Positions 28,754-37,262 of a stretch of 64,000 nucleotides of DNA are shown here, in pieces. This stretch comes from Bog-756 sp963725275. Its GTDB lineage: Bacteria; Actinomycetota; Acidimicrobiia; Acidimicrobiales; RAAP-2. Under the pieces are notes generated by a model. The model worked only from the letters and a program-made list of their open reading frames with translations, did no database searches and was not told where the DNA came from. The stretch is taken from assembly GCA_963725275.1 (NCBI GenBank), contig CAVRXS010000001.1, forward strand, positions 186,001 through 250,000, read 5' to 3'. Each line of letters opens with the position of its first letter. Positions within the stretch are counted from its first letter, which is position 1. Both the position numbers and the translations under genes were made by a program.

Positions 28754-29707
28754 TCAGCGTGGGGTGATCCCCCACGACCCGGTCCATCGTCCGCCCGGCT
28801 GCAGACGGGCGAGGTCCGTCCCCGACCGGAGTGCGTCGGGCGGACAGGTCATCGGCTCGACCGCCAACGAGGTGCGGCGCTGCTCGGGGTCGAGGGTGTC
28901 TCCGGTGTAGATCATGAAGTAGCGGAAGCGGTCATCGGCCCACACGGTGACTCGTCCGTCGCCGTCGGGATGGTCGATTTCGACGTGGGCTCGGCCATCG
29001 GTGTCACGGGTGAGGTCGGTGAACGCGGTGTCGAGGCAGGTGACGCCGATCATCCGGGAGGTCGTGTAGTCGAATTCCGTACCGGCCACCCCGACCAGCC
29101 CCTGGGGCAACCCGCGGTCGTCGGTGAGCAGTCGACGCGAGGCCGGCACCCGCAGGCGGACCTGATCCACGGTCGGGGTTCCGACGGTGAGGTAGGGATG
29201 GAAGCCGAGACCGAAGGGGAGATCGGAGGGGCCGATGTTCTCGGCGTCGGCGGTCACGGTGAGCCCGTCCCGCCCCAACCGGTACTCGAGGCCGAGCCGG
29301 AGTGCGAACGGGTAGGCGGGTGACGGCCGGAGCTCACATTCGAGGTCGACCCGGTTCTGTGCGCGCCCGACCATCCGCCACGGCACCCACCGGACAAGGC
29401 CGTGGATGGCGGTGCGTCGTTCCGGCTCGTTGAGCGGAACTCGAGCGGCCACCCCGTCGAACGTGTAGGCGCCGTCCCCGAGCCGGTTGGGCCACGGCGC
29501 AAGCACCTGTCCGCGACCTCCGTGACTCCACTCCTCGGGCCCGAACCCGTCGAGCACCGAGCGGTTCCCCACGGTCAGCGAACGGAGGGTGGCCCCCACC
29601 TCGGTGACCACCGCCCGCTGGCTACCGTGCCCGATCACCCACTGGTCGCCGGTCGCGGCTGTGGTCTCGGCGGGGCGCTGATCGGGGGCGGGTGGGCGTC
29701 GTGTCAT
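28754..29707 (-). CDS. Aldose 1-epimerase family protein
   Basis: The 317-residue protein has the galactose mutarotase fold: GPEEWSHGGRGQVLAPWPNRL near residue 70, RRTAIHGLVRWVPW (catalytic His), LPFGLGFHPYL (second His) and SLAVEPMTCPPDAL with the catalytic Glu. It interconverts alpha and beta aldose anomers in the cytosol. ATG 29707 was chosen; sequence upstream in frame is Pro/Ser/Arg-rich and unlike the family. It is divergent from surE. Confidence 0.82.
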   Translation of the reverse strand: MTRRPPAPDQRPAETTAATGDQWVIGHGSQRAVVTEVGATLRSLTVGNRSVLDGFGPEEWSHGGRGQVLAPWPNRLGDGAYTFDGVAARVPLNEPERRTAIHGLVRWVPWRMVGRAQNRVDLECELRPSPAYPFALRLGLEYRLGRDGLTVTADAENIGPSDLPFGLGFHPYLTVGTPTVDQVRLRVPASRRLLTDDRGLPQGLVGVAGTEFDYTTSRMIGVTCLDTAFTDLTRDTDGRAHVEIDHPDGDGRVTVWADDRFRYFMIYTGDTLDPEQRRTSLAVEPMTCPPDALRSGTDLARLQPGGRWTGSWGITPR

Positions 29708-29897
29708 GGGCTGGGCTGGTCGAGTCGTGTGAACAGTGACACCGGCGGGCAGACCCGGAGCCGCTTGGTCGCCGGTCGATGTCGCCCGGTATGGTAGGCG
29801 AAGCGACTGCGCCGGCCCGCTGGGCCGGCCCCGCGATGGACCGACGCCCCGCCTGCCGTCGGCTGCCCCGCGGCCCGATGAAACGGAAACGTCCTCC

Positions 29898-30741
29898 ATG
29901 CGCATCCTGATCACCAACGATGACGGCATCTTCGCACCCGGGATCGCGGCCCTGGCCCGGGGTCTCCTGGCGACGTTCGGCGACCGTCACGAACTGATGG
30001 TGGTGGCCCCGCTCACCGACCACAGTGGCGCCGGAGCGGCAGTGGGAGCGGTATACGAGCGTGAGTCGATCCCCTACGAGTCGGTCGAGATCCCGGGGCT
30101 CGGCGCGGTGCCCACCTACGGGATCGACGGGTCGCCCGCCCTGGGTGTCATCCTCGCCTGCATCGAGGGATTCGGACCTCGTCCCGAGCTCGTGGTCTCG
30201 GGGATCAACCACGGCATCAACGCAGGACGGTCGGCACTCCACTCGGGCACGGTCGGCGCCGCCCTCACCGGGGCCCAGTTCGGCGTCCGGGGCCTGGCCG
30301 TCAGCATCGCCTGGAGTGCCGATCCGGTGCCGTGGGAGACCGCCGTCGGACTGGCCACCGGGATGGTCCCCGGGCTGGCCGAGACCGAACCGGGCACCGT
30401 ACTCAACCTCAACGTGCCGGCGGTGACCCCCGACGAGCTCAAAGGACTCCGCCACGGGACCCTCGGCACGATCGGCCTCATCCGCTCGGTACGCAGCGCG
30501 TTCGCCGGTCGACGGCACGCCGGTCGACCGGACCGGCGGGGCCGTCACCCTCGCCCTGCGCGGGAGCGGTGTCTCGACGGAACGCCTCAGGGAGCGGGCG
30601 GAGCTCGAACCCGGGTCCGACGCCGCCCTCGTCGACGAGGGTTGGGCATCGGTCACCCCCTTGATCGGCGTCCGCGAGGACGTGACCGAGCGGGGCGACC
30701 GGGCGCTCCTCGCCGCGTTGGCCTCCCACGGAGCGGGATAG
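29898..30741 (+). CDS. surE: 5'-nucleotidase SurE, frameshifted in the C-terminal part
   Basis: The start MRILITNDDGIFAPGIAALA has the metal-binding DD of SurE, and VVAPLTDHSGAGAAV, VVSGINHGINAGRSALHSGTVGAAL and LNLNVPAV follow. One extra T at 30501-30502 disrupts the frame at IRSVRSA. After correction it reads SPVDGTPVDRTGGAVTLAL and ends in SVTPLIGVREDVTERG before TAG at 30741, the usual SurE C-terminus, for about 280 residues. SurE hydrolyses nucleoside 5'-monophosphates. Its corrected 3' end overlaps the 3' end of the opposite phosphoribosyltransferase frame by about 90 bp. Confidence 0.82.
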
Positions 30742-31447
30742 CGGTACCTGCGCCACCCGTCAGGACCGCCTGGTCCATCCACGCTGGTGCATGCTGACGC
30801 AGAAGCGCGCCCACCTGGTCATCGGAGATCTGGCCGAAGTCGTCGTACCAGAGGCCGACGGCCACGAATCGCTCGGGTGTGGCCAGGCTGACCACTTCGT
30901 CCGCCACCCTCCCGAGGTCCCGGACCACCTCGGGTGGAGCGACCGGTACGGCCAGGACCACCCGCTGTGCCCCGAGGGTGCGTGCAACCCCGATCGCGGC
31001 ACGGGCGGTCGCACCGGTGGCGAGTCCGTCGTCGACGATGAGCGCCGTCCGGCCGCTGATCGAGAGCGGGGGTCGGCCCCCCCGTAAGCGCCGTACCCGC
31101 TGGTCGAGCTCCCGGCGCTCCCGCTCCTCGACCGCTGCGACCGCCTGCTCGGTGAGCCCGGCCCTGTGGACGAGGTCCGTGTCGACCAGCCGCACGCCAC
31201 ACTCCCCGACCGCCCCGAACCCGGTTTCCGGGCGGAACGGGAGCCCGAGCTTGCGGACGATGATCAGATCCAGCGGGGCGCCCAGCTGCTCGGCGACCTC
31301 GACGGCAACCGGCACCCCGCCGCGCGGGAGCGCGAGCACGACCGGGGACCCGCCCCATTTCCGGGACAACCGCTCGCCGAGCAGCCATCCGGCCTCGAAC
31401 CGGTCCCGGAAGACCCACCCGCCGGGGACCCCGCTCGCACGGACCAT
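30653..31447 (-). CDS. Phosphoribosyltransferase-domain protein
   Basis: The 264-residue protein has a PRT fold with VVLALPRGGVPVAVEVAEQLGAPLDLIIVRKLGLP near the N-terminus and the PRPP-binding loop ALIVDDGLATGATARAAI. This is the type found with dienelactone hydrolase or erythromycin-esterase-like domains; no nucleobase can be assigned. ATG 31447 (MVRASGVPGGWVF) is the chosen start. After LRQHAPAWMDQAV the frame continues through 25 Arg/Pro-rich residues antisense to surE, so the true C-terminus may lie earlier with another indel. Confidence 0.68.
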   Translation of the reverse strand: MVRASGVPGGWVFRDRFEAGWLLGERLSRKWGGSPVVLALPRGGVPVAVEVAEQLGAPLDLIIVRKLGLPFRPETGFGAVGECGVRLVDTDLVHRAGLTEQAVAAVEERERRELDQRVRRLRGGRPPLSISGRTALIVDDGLATGATARAAIGVARTLGAQRVVLAVPVAPPEVVRDLGRVADEVVSLATPERFVAVGLWYDDFGQISDDQVGALLRQHAPAWMDQAVLTGGAGTAIPLRGRPTRRGAPGRPARSRPRGRRSRG

Positions 31448-31614
31448 CTCAACGGGCTCCCGGGGCCAGGTCAGCGGATGGTCGTCCGGCGCCCATCCCG
31501 ACCCTGCCTCCTCGAAGCATCCATCGTCACTACTCCAGGTTCTGCCCACCACCCCGGACGCGGAAGGGTCCTGTGCATCGCACCGCCCGGCAGGCACCGC
31601 CCGTCGATCTCGAA

Positions 31615-31630
31615 TTGCCCGAAAGGGCAA
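31615..31630 (+). terminator. Perfect 6-bp hairpin with GAAA tetraloop
   Basis: TTGCCC, GAAA, GGGCAA form a perfect stem with a stable GNRA loop immediately before the -35 box of the rpf-like gene. It could insulate that promoter from upstream transcription, although no T-run follows. Confidence 0.4.
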
Positions 31631-31633
31631 GAG

Positions 31634-31664
31634 TTGACATGAATACCACTATAAGTAGTATTAT
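31634..31664 (+). promoter_or_regulatory. Sigma-70-type promoter overlapped by an imperfect inverted repeat
   Basis: TTGACA at 31634-31639 is a perfect -35 box. TAGTAT at 31656 (16-bp spacer) or TATTAT at 31659 (19-bp spacer) would serve as -10. The stretch is far richer in A/T than its surroundings. Arms AATACCACT and AGTAGTATT (31642-31650 and 31654-31662, one mismatch) overlay the spacer and -10, as expected for a repressor or activator site controlling the rpf-like gene at 31719. Confidence 0.6.
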
Positions 31665-31718
31665 TGCTACTCTTGGTGTTCGCCTCCGGGCTCCGACGAC
31701 GGTAAGGAGGCGCACGCC

Positions 31719-32321
31719 TTGCGTTCGCTCCGGTTGCACATGGTCTCCGCAGCGATCGCATGCGCGACGCTTGCCGCCCTCGCCGCGTCGCTGGTGCCGT
31801 TCGGCGCTGCAGCTGCGGCAACGGGTCTGCCGCGCCACCACCGGCTCCACCGGGTACCGATCGCCGCGACAGCCGGTCGCACGGCGGCCGAAGTCACCTC
31901 GCGCCTTGCACTCGACGGCATCGACACCGGGGATACCGGTTCTGGGCAGTCCCCGACGGCTCCCTCGCCCCCCGGGCTCACCATCGCCCTGGCCTCGCTC
32001 CACCTCGCGGTTCCGATCGCCCCGGCCGTCGTTCCCTCTCCGCTGGTCCCGCTGGTGACCCTTGGACCCCCGGCGGTCCCCCCCTCCGGAGGTGTGTGGG
32101 TTGAACTCCGCCAGTGCGAGTCGGGCGGCGACTATGCCATCGACACCGGCAACGGGTACTACGGGGCATACCAGTTCTCGCTCCAGACCTGGCACGGTCT
32201 CGGCTATCCGGGCCTCCCGAGCGATGCCCCACCGGCCGTGCAGGATCAGGCCGCCAGCCGCCTGCAGGCCCGCAGCGGTTGGGGCCAGTGGCCCGCCTGC
32301 TCGCGCCGACTCGGCCTCTGA
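31719..32321 (+). CDS. Secreted resuscitation-promoting-factor-like muralytic protein
   Basis: The 200-residue protein has a signal peptide (MRSLRLHMVSAAIACATLAALAASLVPFGAAA, split after SAAIACATLAALAAS), a Pro/Ala-rich linker and a C-terminal Rpf/transglycosylase-like domain. That domain reads LRQCESGGDYAIDTGNGYYG and YQFSLQTWHGLGYPG, with the catalytic Glu in QCESGGDY and Cys at both ends (QCES, PACSRR). Rpf proteins cleave peptidoglycan glycan chains and stimulate regrowth. The start is TTG 31719: AGGAGG at 31705-31710 lies eight bases upstream, whereas the ATG seven codons later has no such site. Confidence 0.82.
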   Translation: MRSLRLHMVSAAIACATLAALAASLVPFGAAAAATGLPRHHRLHRVPIAATAGRTAAEVTSRLALDGIDTGDTGSGQSPTAPSPPGLTIALASLHLAVPIAPAVVPSPLVPLVTLGPPAVPPSGGVWVELRQCESGGDYAIDTGNGYYGAYQFSLQTWHGLGYPGLPSDAPPAVQDQAASRLQARSGWGQWPACSRRLGL

Positions 32322-32355
32322 CCGGGTTCGACCACCGACACCACCCGGGGCGGGG

Positions 32356-33619
32356 TCAGCCTGCCGCATCCGGTCCTGGGAGCTGGCCGTCCAGCCAGTC
32401 GAAGATGACCTGGGCCGAGAGGCGGATGTTGTCGGACTGGCAGTGGGTCGACGTACCGTCCTCCGGGCGGAACACCACCGGTGTGACCGGGCCGGACACA
32501 CCGGCGACGAACGACTCGAACTGCGCGATCGGCTCGGGTCCCTCGCGCTCCCCGACCAGGGCCAGGACCGGACAGCGGATGTCGGCGGAGCGGTCGCCGA
32601 GACGGTAGGCGGCCATGGCCTCGCGCCATGCGTGGAAAGAGGGGACACCGAAGCGGGTGCAGATGGCCTCGATCCCCCACTGCATCTGTCGGGGCATGAG
32701 GTCCTCGGGGACGCCGGCGACGTCCTCTGGCCGGATGTCCCGCACCATCCGGTACACGTCCGTTCCGACCCACGCCTCCATGTACCGGCTCATGTCCACG
32801 ACCGGTGGGTTGGCTACCAGCGCCCCGACCCGCGGATCGGAGGACGCGGCCCGGGCTGCGAAATAGGACCCGAAGCTCTCGCCGGTGAGTGCCAGCCGGT
32901 CGGCGGCGACATCGGGCCTGCCCTCGAGCTCGTCGAGGACCGCGGCCAGCGGCACCTCGTAGTCGGGACGGAAGGTCATCGCCGGGTTGGTGCGCATGCA
33001 GCCGAGCTGCCCGGGCCCGTCGAACACGAAGACGTTCCACCCGCGCTCGGCTCCGGGGGCCCCGAGGTGGAAGTAGAGCTCCTCGGCACTCGAATCGAAT
33101 CCTCCCACCCCGACCAGGGTGGGACGACCGCCCCGGTCCGCGCCGCCGGCGGCCGGCCGTACGAGATACCCGGGCAGCGAACCACCCTCGAAGGGGATCT
33201 CGACCCTCTCCACGGGTGGATCGAGCAGCGCCGAGGCATCGGAGAAGCAGGCCAGGCTCCGCTCACCCGCCCGCAGGGCCCCGCCGGTGGTCCCGGCTGC
33301 GTAGTACTCCGCCGTCCGGTAGTACGTGGAGGCCCGCAGCAGATGGTCACGCGCGACTGACCCGCCGACCCGCGGACAGGCAGGACCTCCCGCGCTTCTC
33401 GACACGCTCGGCAAGGCCCTCGAACGCCGTGGCCCAGCTCTCGGGACTGCCGTCGGCGATCTCCGCCACGATCGCCAGGCACTCCCCCACCGTCGAACCG
33501 CCGTAGTCGGCCACCCCGAGGGTCCGGATCAACTGGTAGTTGAACTCGTCGTCGCGGAAGCCCTCCACCCGGACGGCGCTTCGGACCACCTCGGAGTCTT
33601 CGAAGGACACGGCACTCAT
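32356..33619 (-). CDS. FrsA-like alpha/beta hydrolase, frameshifted near residue 88
   Basis: The N-terminal helical cap (ATG 33619: MSAVSFEDSEVVRSAVRVEGFRDDEFNYQL cut at RSAVRVEG; WATAFEGLAERVEKRG) and the catalytic part lie in different frames. One extra C near 33355 separates RRVS from ARDHLLRASTYYRTAEYY, a well-conserved junction in this family. The hydrolase domain has a GESFGSYFA nucleophile elbow, FVFDGPGQLG for the oxyanion region and a C-terminal HC pair. The corrected protein has about 420 residues. Family members are esterases or peptidase-like hydrolases with a helical N-terminal cap; substrate unknown. Confidence 0.72.
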
Positions 33620-33695
33620 TTCTCGCGGCCGGAGCCCGAACCGCGGGGTGGGCCCCCGGCGGTCATTGTGCCCGATCCCCGGCCTACGCTGCGAG

Positions 33696-34541
33696 ATGCG
33701 CGTCGCAGCCGTTCAGACCACCGCGCAGACCGACCGCGAGCGCAACCTGCGGGCAGCCGACGCCCTGGTGGAGACCGCAGCCCGGGCGGGAGCGACCCTC
33801 GTGGTCCTCCCCGAGTACTTCTCGGTGGCCGGTACGCCCGAGGCCTTGCGGGCGGGTGCAGAGACGATCGAAGGACCGACGGTCTCCTGGGCCTCGGGAG
33901 CGGCAAGGCGCTGGGGCATCCACCTGCTGGCCGGCAGTTTCCCGGAGCGCCGCGACGACGCGGCGGAACGGCTTGCCAACACCTCCTGCGTGCTCGGACC
34001 GGACGGCGCGGTCGTATCGGTCTACCGCAAGATCCACCTCTTCGACGTGGACCTGGCGGGCGCTGCCTTCCGCGAATCGGACACCATCGCCCCGGGTGAG
34101 GATGCGGTGACCGTCGCGCTCGACGGCGAGGGTGCGGTCCTCGGGCTCTCCCTCTGCTACGACGTGCGCTTCCCCGAGCTCTACCGGATGCTGGCTCTCT
34201 CCGGCGCCACGGTGGTCGCGGTGCCCGCCGCGTTCACCGCCGCCACCGGGCCCGCCCACTGGGAACTGCTCCTCCGGGCCCGTGCCGTCGAGGAGCAGGT
34301 CTTCGTGATCGGCGCCGGCCAGGTCGGCCAACTCCCACCGGGGATGCCCGACTGTCACGGGCACTCGATGATCGTGGATCCCTGGGGGACGGTCCTGGCC
34401 GAGCGCGACGACCCCACGCCCGGCGTGGTGATCGCCGAACTGGACTTCGACACCCTGACCAGAGTGCGGGCCGAGCTGCCGGTGCTGGCAAACCGACGAC
34501 CCGCGGCGTACCGTGGACTGCATGACGACAGGGGGGGCTGA
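33696..34541 (+). CDS. Carbon-nitrogen hydrolase (nitrilase/omega-amidase family)
   Basis: The 281-residue protein has the complete Glu-Lys-Cys triad: LVVLPEYFSVAG, VYRKIHLFDVD and LGLSLCYDVRFPELYRML. GHSMIVDPWGTVLAE and a C-terminal RANRRPAAYR-like end are also typical (here LANRRPAAYRGL). The layout is closest to the Nit2/omega-amidase branch, which hydrolyses alpha-ketoglutaramate or deaminated glutathione. ATG 33696 starts MRVAAVQTTAQTD. It overlaps the next alpha/beta hydrolase gene by about 20 bp. Confidence 0.85.
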   Translation: MRVAAVQTTAQTDRERNLRAADALVETAARAGATLVVLPEYFSVAGTPEALRAGAETIEGPTVSWASGAARRWGIHLLAGSFPERRDDAAERLANTSCVLGPDGAVVSVYRKIHLFDVDLAGAAFRESDTIAPGEDAVTVALDGEGAVLGLSLCYDVRFPELYRMLALSGATVVAVPAAFTAATGPAHWELLLRARAVEEQVFVIGAGQVGQLPPGMPDCHGHSMIVDPWGTVLAERDDPTPGVVIAELDFDTLTRVRAELPVLANRRPAAYRGLHDDRGG

Positions 34542-35445
34542 AGCGGCACACACGTCTCGGGGGGCGCCCAGAGTGCAGCCGGCCGGTACCGGCGCGGGGC
34601 AGCAGGCCGTCCCCTACGAGGTCGGGATGTTCGAGTCGGAGGGCCTCGAGCTCTATTACGAGGTGCACGGACAGGGTCCGCGGGTCCTCGTCTTCCTGCA
34701 CGGGATCCTGCTCGACGCCAACCTCAACCGCCGCCTGGCCGTCGACCTCGCCGCGAGGGGGAACCGGGTCATCCTGCTCGACCTGCCCGGGCACGGCTTG
34801 TCCGCGCGCCCGATGCGGGCATCGTTCCACCGGATGGACACCTACGCGCACCACGTGGTGAACCTGCTCGACCACCTGGACATCGATCAGGCGGTGATCG
34901 GCGGGGTCTCCCTCGGCGGGAACGTGAGCCTCCTCGTGGCCGCGCAGGCGCCCGAGCGGGTCCGTGGTCTGGTCATCGAGATGCCGGTGCTCGAGTGGGC
35001 ACTCCCGGCCGCCGCGGCCACCTTCATCCCCATGCTGTTCGCAGTCCACTACGCGCGGCCGCTGGTGAACCTCGTGGCCAGCGTGTTCCGCCGGCTCCCC
35101 CGCACCGGCAACGGCCCGGTCGACAGCGTGATGAACACGCTCTCCAACGACCCCCGCGAGACAGCGGCCGTGCTCCACGGGATCCTGGCCGGGCCGATCA
35201 CGCCGACCGTCGCCGAGCGGGCCGCCATGCAGGTTCCGGCCGTGGTCATCGGCCACCGGAGCGACCGTGTGCACCCGTTCCACGACGCCGAGCAACTGGC
35301 ACGGCGCCTCCCCCAGGGCCACCTGCTCCAGGCCAACTCGGTACTCGAGCTGCGGGTCCACCCCGAGCGCCTGACCACCGAGATCGACCGCCTGCTCGAC
35401 ACGGCGTGGGCAAACCCTTCCCAGGATGTGAGCAAGGCCGGCTGA
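34522..35445 (+). CDS. Alpha/beta hydrolase
   Basis: A 307-residue alpha/beta hydrolase with the oxyanion motif VFLHGILLDANL, the nucleophile elbow GGVSLGGNVSLL, the acid in VVIGHRSDRVHPF and a late His (LRVHPERL). The catalytic core begins at about MFESEGLELYYEV, so the first 35 residues may be untranslated; ATG 34522 overlaps the nitrilase stop and is preferred for coupling, with ATG 34627 as an alternative. The substrate is unknown. Confidence 0.78.
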   Translation: MTTGGAEAAHTSRGAPRVQPAGTGAGQQAVPYEVGMFESEGLELYYEVHGQGPRVLVFLHGILLDANLNRRLAVDLAARGNRVILLDLPGHGLSARPMRASFHRMDTYAHHVVNLLDHLDIDQAVIGGVSLGGNVSLLVAAQAPERVRGLVIEMPVLEWALPAAAATFIPMLFAVHYARPLVNLVASVFRRLPRTGNGPVDSVMNTLSNDPRETAAVLHGILAGPITPTVAERAAMQVPAVVIGHRSDRVHPFHDAEQLARRLPQGHLLQANSVLELRVHPERLTTEIDRLLDTAWANPSQDVSKAG

Positions 35446-35465
35446 CCGCCCGGAACGCTCGGCCC

Positions 35466-35903
35466 TCACTCGTCGGGGTCGGCCTGCCGCGATCGCTTGC
35501 GCTCCGATCGGCGGCGCTTGGCATCCAGTCTGCGTTCCTTGGACGCCCGGGTCGGGCGCGTCGGGCGACGGGGCGTGTCGACGCGCAGTGCGGCGGCCAG
35601 GCGCTCGCGGAAGCGCTCCGTGGCGAGTTGCCGGTTGCGGAACTGCGAACGCTCGTCGTCGGCGACCACCCGGAGCTCCGAGCCGACCCGCTCGATGACC
35701 CTGGCCCGCTGGCGCGGGCCGAGGGCGGCTGAGCCGGCCACGTCGAAGCGGAGCTCGACCCGGGTGTTCACCTTGTTGGCGTGCTGACCGCCGGGACCGC
35801 CGCTCGGGCCGAACCGGAACTGCAACTCGGAGACGGGGACGTGCACCGACCCGGTCACCCGGACGACTTCGGGGCCCGAGGCACCGTCCCCTCCAGATGT
35901 CAC
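35466..35903 (-). CDS. arfB: Alternative ribosome-rescue factor / peptidyl-tRNA hydrolase ArfB
   Basis: The 145-residue protein has the release-factor GGQ motif in FGPSGGPGGQHANKVNTRVEL and a highly basic C-terminal tail (SKERRLDAKRRRSERKRSRQ), which in ArfB/YaeJ reaches into the empty mRNA channel of stalled ribosomes. It lacks the codon-recognition domains of RF1/RF2. GTG 35903 is a conservative start; GTG 35921 is also possible. It is convergent with the alpha/beta hydrolase gene and divergent from the SDR. Confidence 0.85.
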   Translation of the reverse strand: MTSGGDGASGPEVVRVTGSVHVPVSELQFRFGPSGGPGGQHANKVNTRVELRFDVAGSAALGPRQRARVIERVGSELRVVADDERSQFRNRQLATERFRERLAAALRVDTPRRPTRPTRASKERRLDAKRRRSERKRSRQADPDE

Positions 35904-35977
35904 CGTTCGCCCCGTCGGCACTGCCTCGCTCGGCGCACGGACAGAACCTACCGGAACCCCGGTCCTACACTCACCCC

Positions 35978-36733
35978 ATGACTGCAGCCGATTCCACAGC
36001 GACGCCGCTCACCGGCCAGGTGGCCCTCATCACCGGTTCGTCGTCGGGCATCGGCGCCGCGACCGCCCGCCGGTTCGCCTCCCTCGGTGCCACCGTGGTG
36101 CTCAACTCGGTGCGTTCCGTCGAGGCCGGCACGGCGCTCGCCGCCGAGATTCCGGGAGCGGACTATCTGCGGGCTGACGTGGCCGACCAGGCGCAGGCGG
36201 TCGGGCTGGTCGACCAGGTGGTCGCCCGTCACGGACGCCTCGACATCCTGGTCAACAATGCCGGCACCACGGCGGTGATCCCGCACTCCGATCTCGATGC
36301 GGCATCGCCCGAGATCTGGCGACGGATCTTCGACGTCAACGTGATCGGCACCTGGCAAGTCACCGTGGCAGCCGTCCCGCACCTCCGCACCTCCGGCCGC
36401 GGCCAGGTGCTCAACGTCTCGTCGGTGGCCGGCGACCGTCCGGTCGGCAGCTCCATCCCCTACGCGTGCTCGAAGGCGGCCCTCAGCCACATGACCCGCC
36501 TCCTCGCATACACCCTCGGCCCCGACGTCCGGGTCAACGCGGTCGCACCGGGCCTGGTCGACACGCCGTGGACCGAGGGATGGACGGCGGTGCGCGAGTT
36601 CGTCCGCTCGGAGGCGCCCCTCCGACGCTCCGCTACACCCGACGATGTGGCGGAGGTGCTGGTCGGTCTGGCCCGTGCTACTTACGTGACCGGCGAGGTG
36701 GTCCTCGTCGACGGTGGCATCCACCTGCGCTGA
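35978..36733 (+). CDS. Short-chain dehydrogenase/reductase
   Basis: The 251-residue classical SDR has the cofactor motif TGSSSGIGAATARRF, NNAG (LVNNAGTT), the catalytic Ser in NVSSVAG, YxxxK in YACSKAALSHM and a C-terminal TGEVVLVDGG. Absence of an acidic residue after strand 2 (LNSVRS) suggests NADP(H). The substrate cannot be told from sequence. Confidence 0.87.
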   Translation: MTAADSTATPLTGQVALITGSSSGIGAATARRFASLGATVVLNSVRSVEAGTALAAEIPGADYLRADVADQAQAVGLVDQVVARHGRLDILVNNAGTTAVIPHSDLDAASPEIWRRIFDVNVIGTWQVTVAAVPHLRTSGRGQVLNVSSVAGDRPVGSSIPYACSKAALSHMTRLLAYTLGPDVRVNAVAPGLVDTPWTEGWTAVREFVRSEAPLRRSATPDDVAEVLVGLARATYVTGEVVLVDGGIHLR

Positions 36734-36754
36734 TCGAACGCGGCGTCGGGGGCC

Positions 36755-37189
36755 TCAGGTCAGGACGGTGTCGATCGCAGTGCCGGCCCGGATGGTCCGG
36801 GTGACCGGGGTGCGGTCGGCGATTTCGGCCAGGCGGGTCCGCTGGAGATCGTCGAGCGGAGCCGCGCAGTGGATGCTCCGGTCGATCCGCTCGGTCCGTC
36901 CTGACCGGTTGTCGGTACGGAACAGCTGCGCCCGTACCCGCACCTCCCCGAGCTCCCACCCCTTGCGGTCGGCGTACATCCGGAGGGTCGCCGCGGTGCA
37001 CTGGACCAGTGCGGCGAGCAGCAGCTGATACGGATTCAGCCCGCGATCGCCACCGCCGACCGAGCTGCCCTCATCGACCACCAGCCGGTGCCGGCCGGCA
37101 CGGACCTCGCCGAGGTACCCCTCGGAGTTGACCAGCGTGACCAGGCTGAGGGGCCGCTCCTCCTCGCGATCGGTTGGCGGTTCGTCCAC
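36755..37189 (-). CDS. OsmC family peroxiredoxin-like protein
   Basis: The 144-residue protein has the OsmC pattern GRHRLVVDEGSSVGGGDRGLNPYQLLLAAL followed by VQCTAATLRMYADRKGW with one conserved Cys, split here at DRGLNPYQLLLAALVQCTA. OsmC-type proteins reduce organic hydroperoxides or bind acyl groups. The second redox Cys is retained (SIHCAAPL). GTG 37189 gives the family start. It is divergent from the DUF4118 gene with a short (about 70 bp) promoter region between. Confidence 0.82.
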   Translation of the reverse strand: MDEPPTDREEERPLSLVTLVNSEGYLGEVRAGRHRLVVDEGSSVGGGDRGLNPYQLLLAALVQCTAATLRMYADRKGWELGEVRVRAQLFRTDNRSGRTERIDRSIHCAAPLDDLQRTRLAEIADRTPVTRTIRAGTAIDTVLT

Positions 37190-37262
37190 TGCTCCTTCGT
37201 AGCACCGAACCCGCAGCGTGGTGCACCTTCCCCCGACGCGACGAAAGTGCGAGAGTGGAGGA

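Noticed and set aside
31640..31718. c-di-AMP (ydaO) riboswitch, often found before rpf genes
   Set aside because: The leader from the predicted promoter to the start codon is only about 55 nt, too short for that riboswitch.
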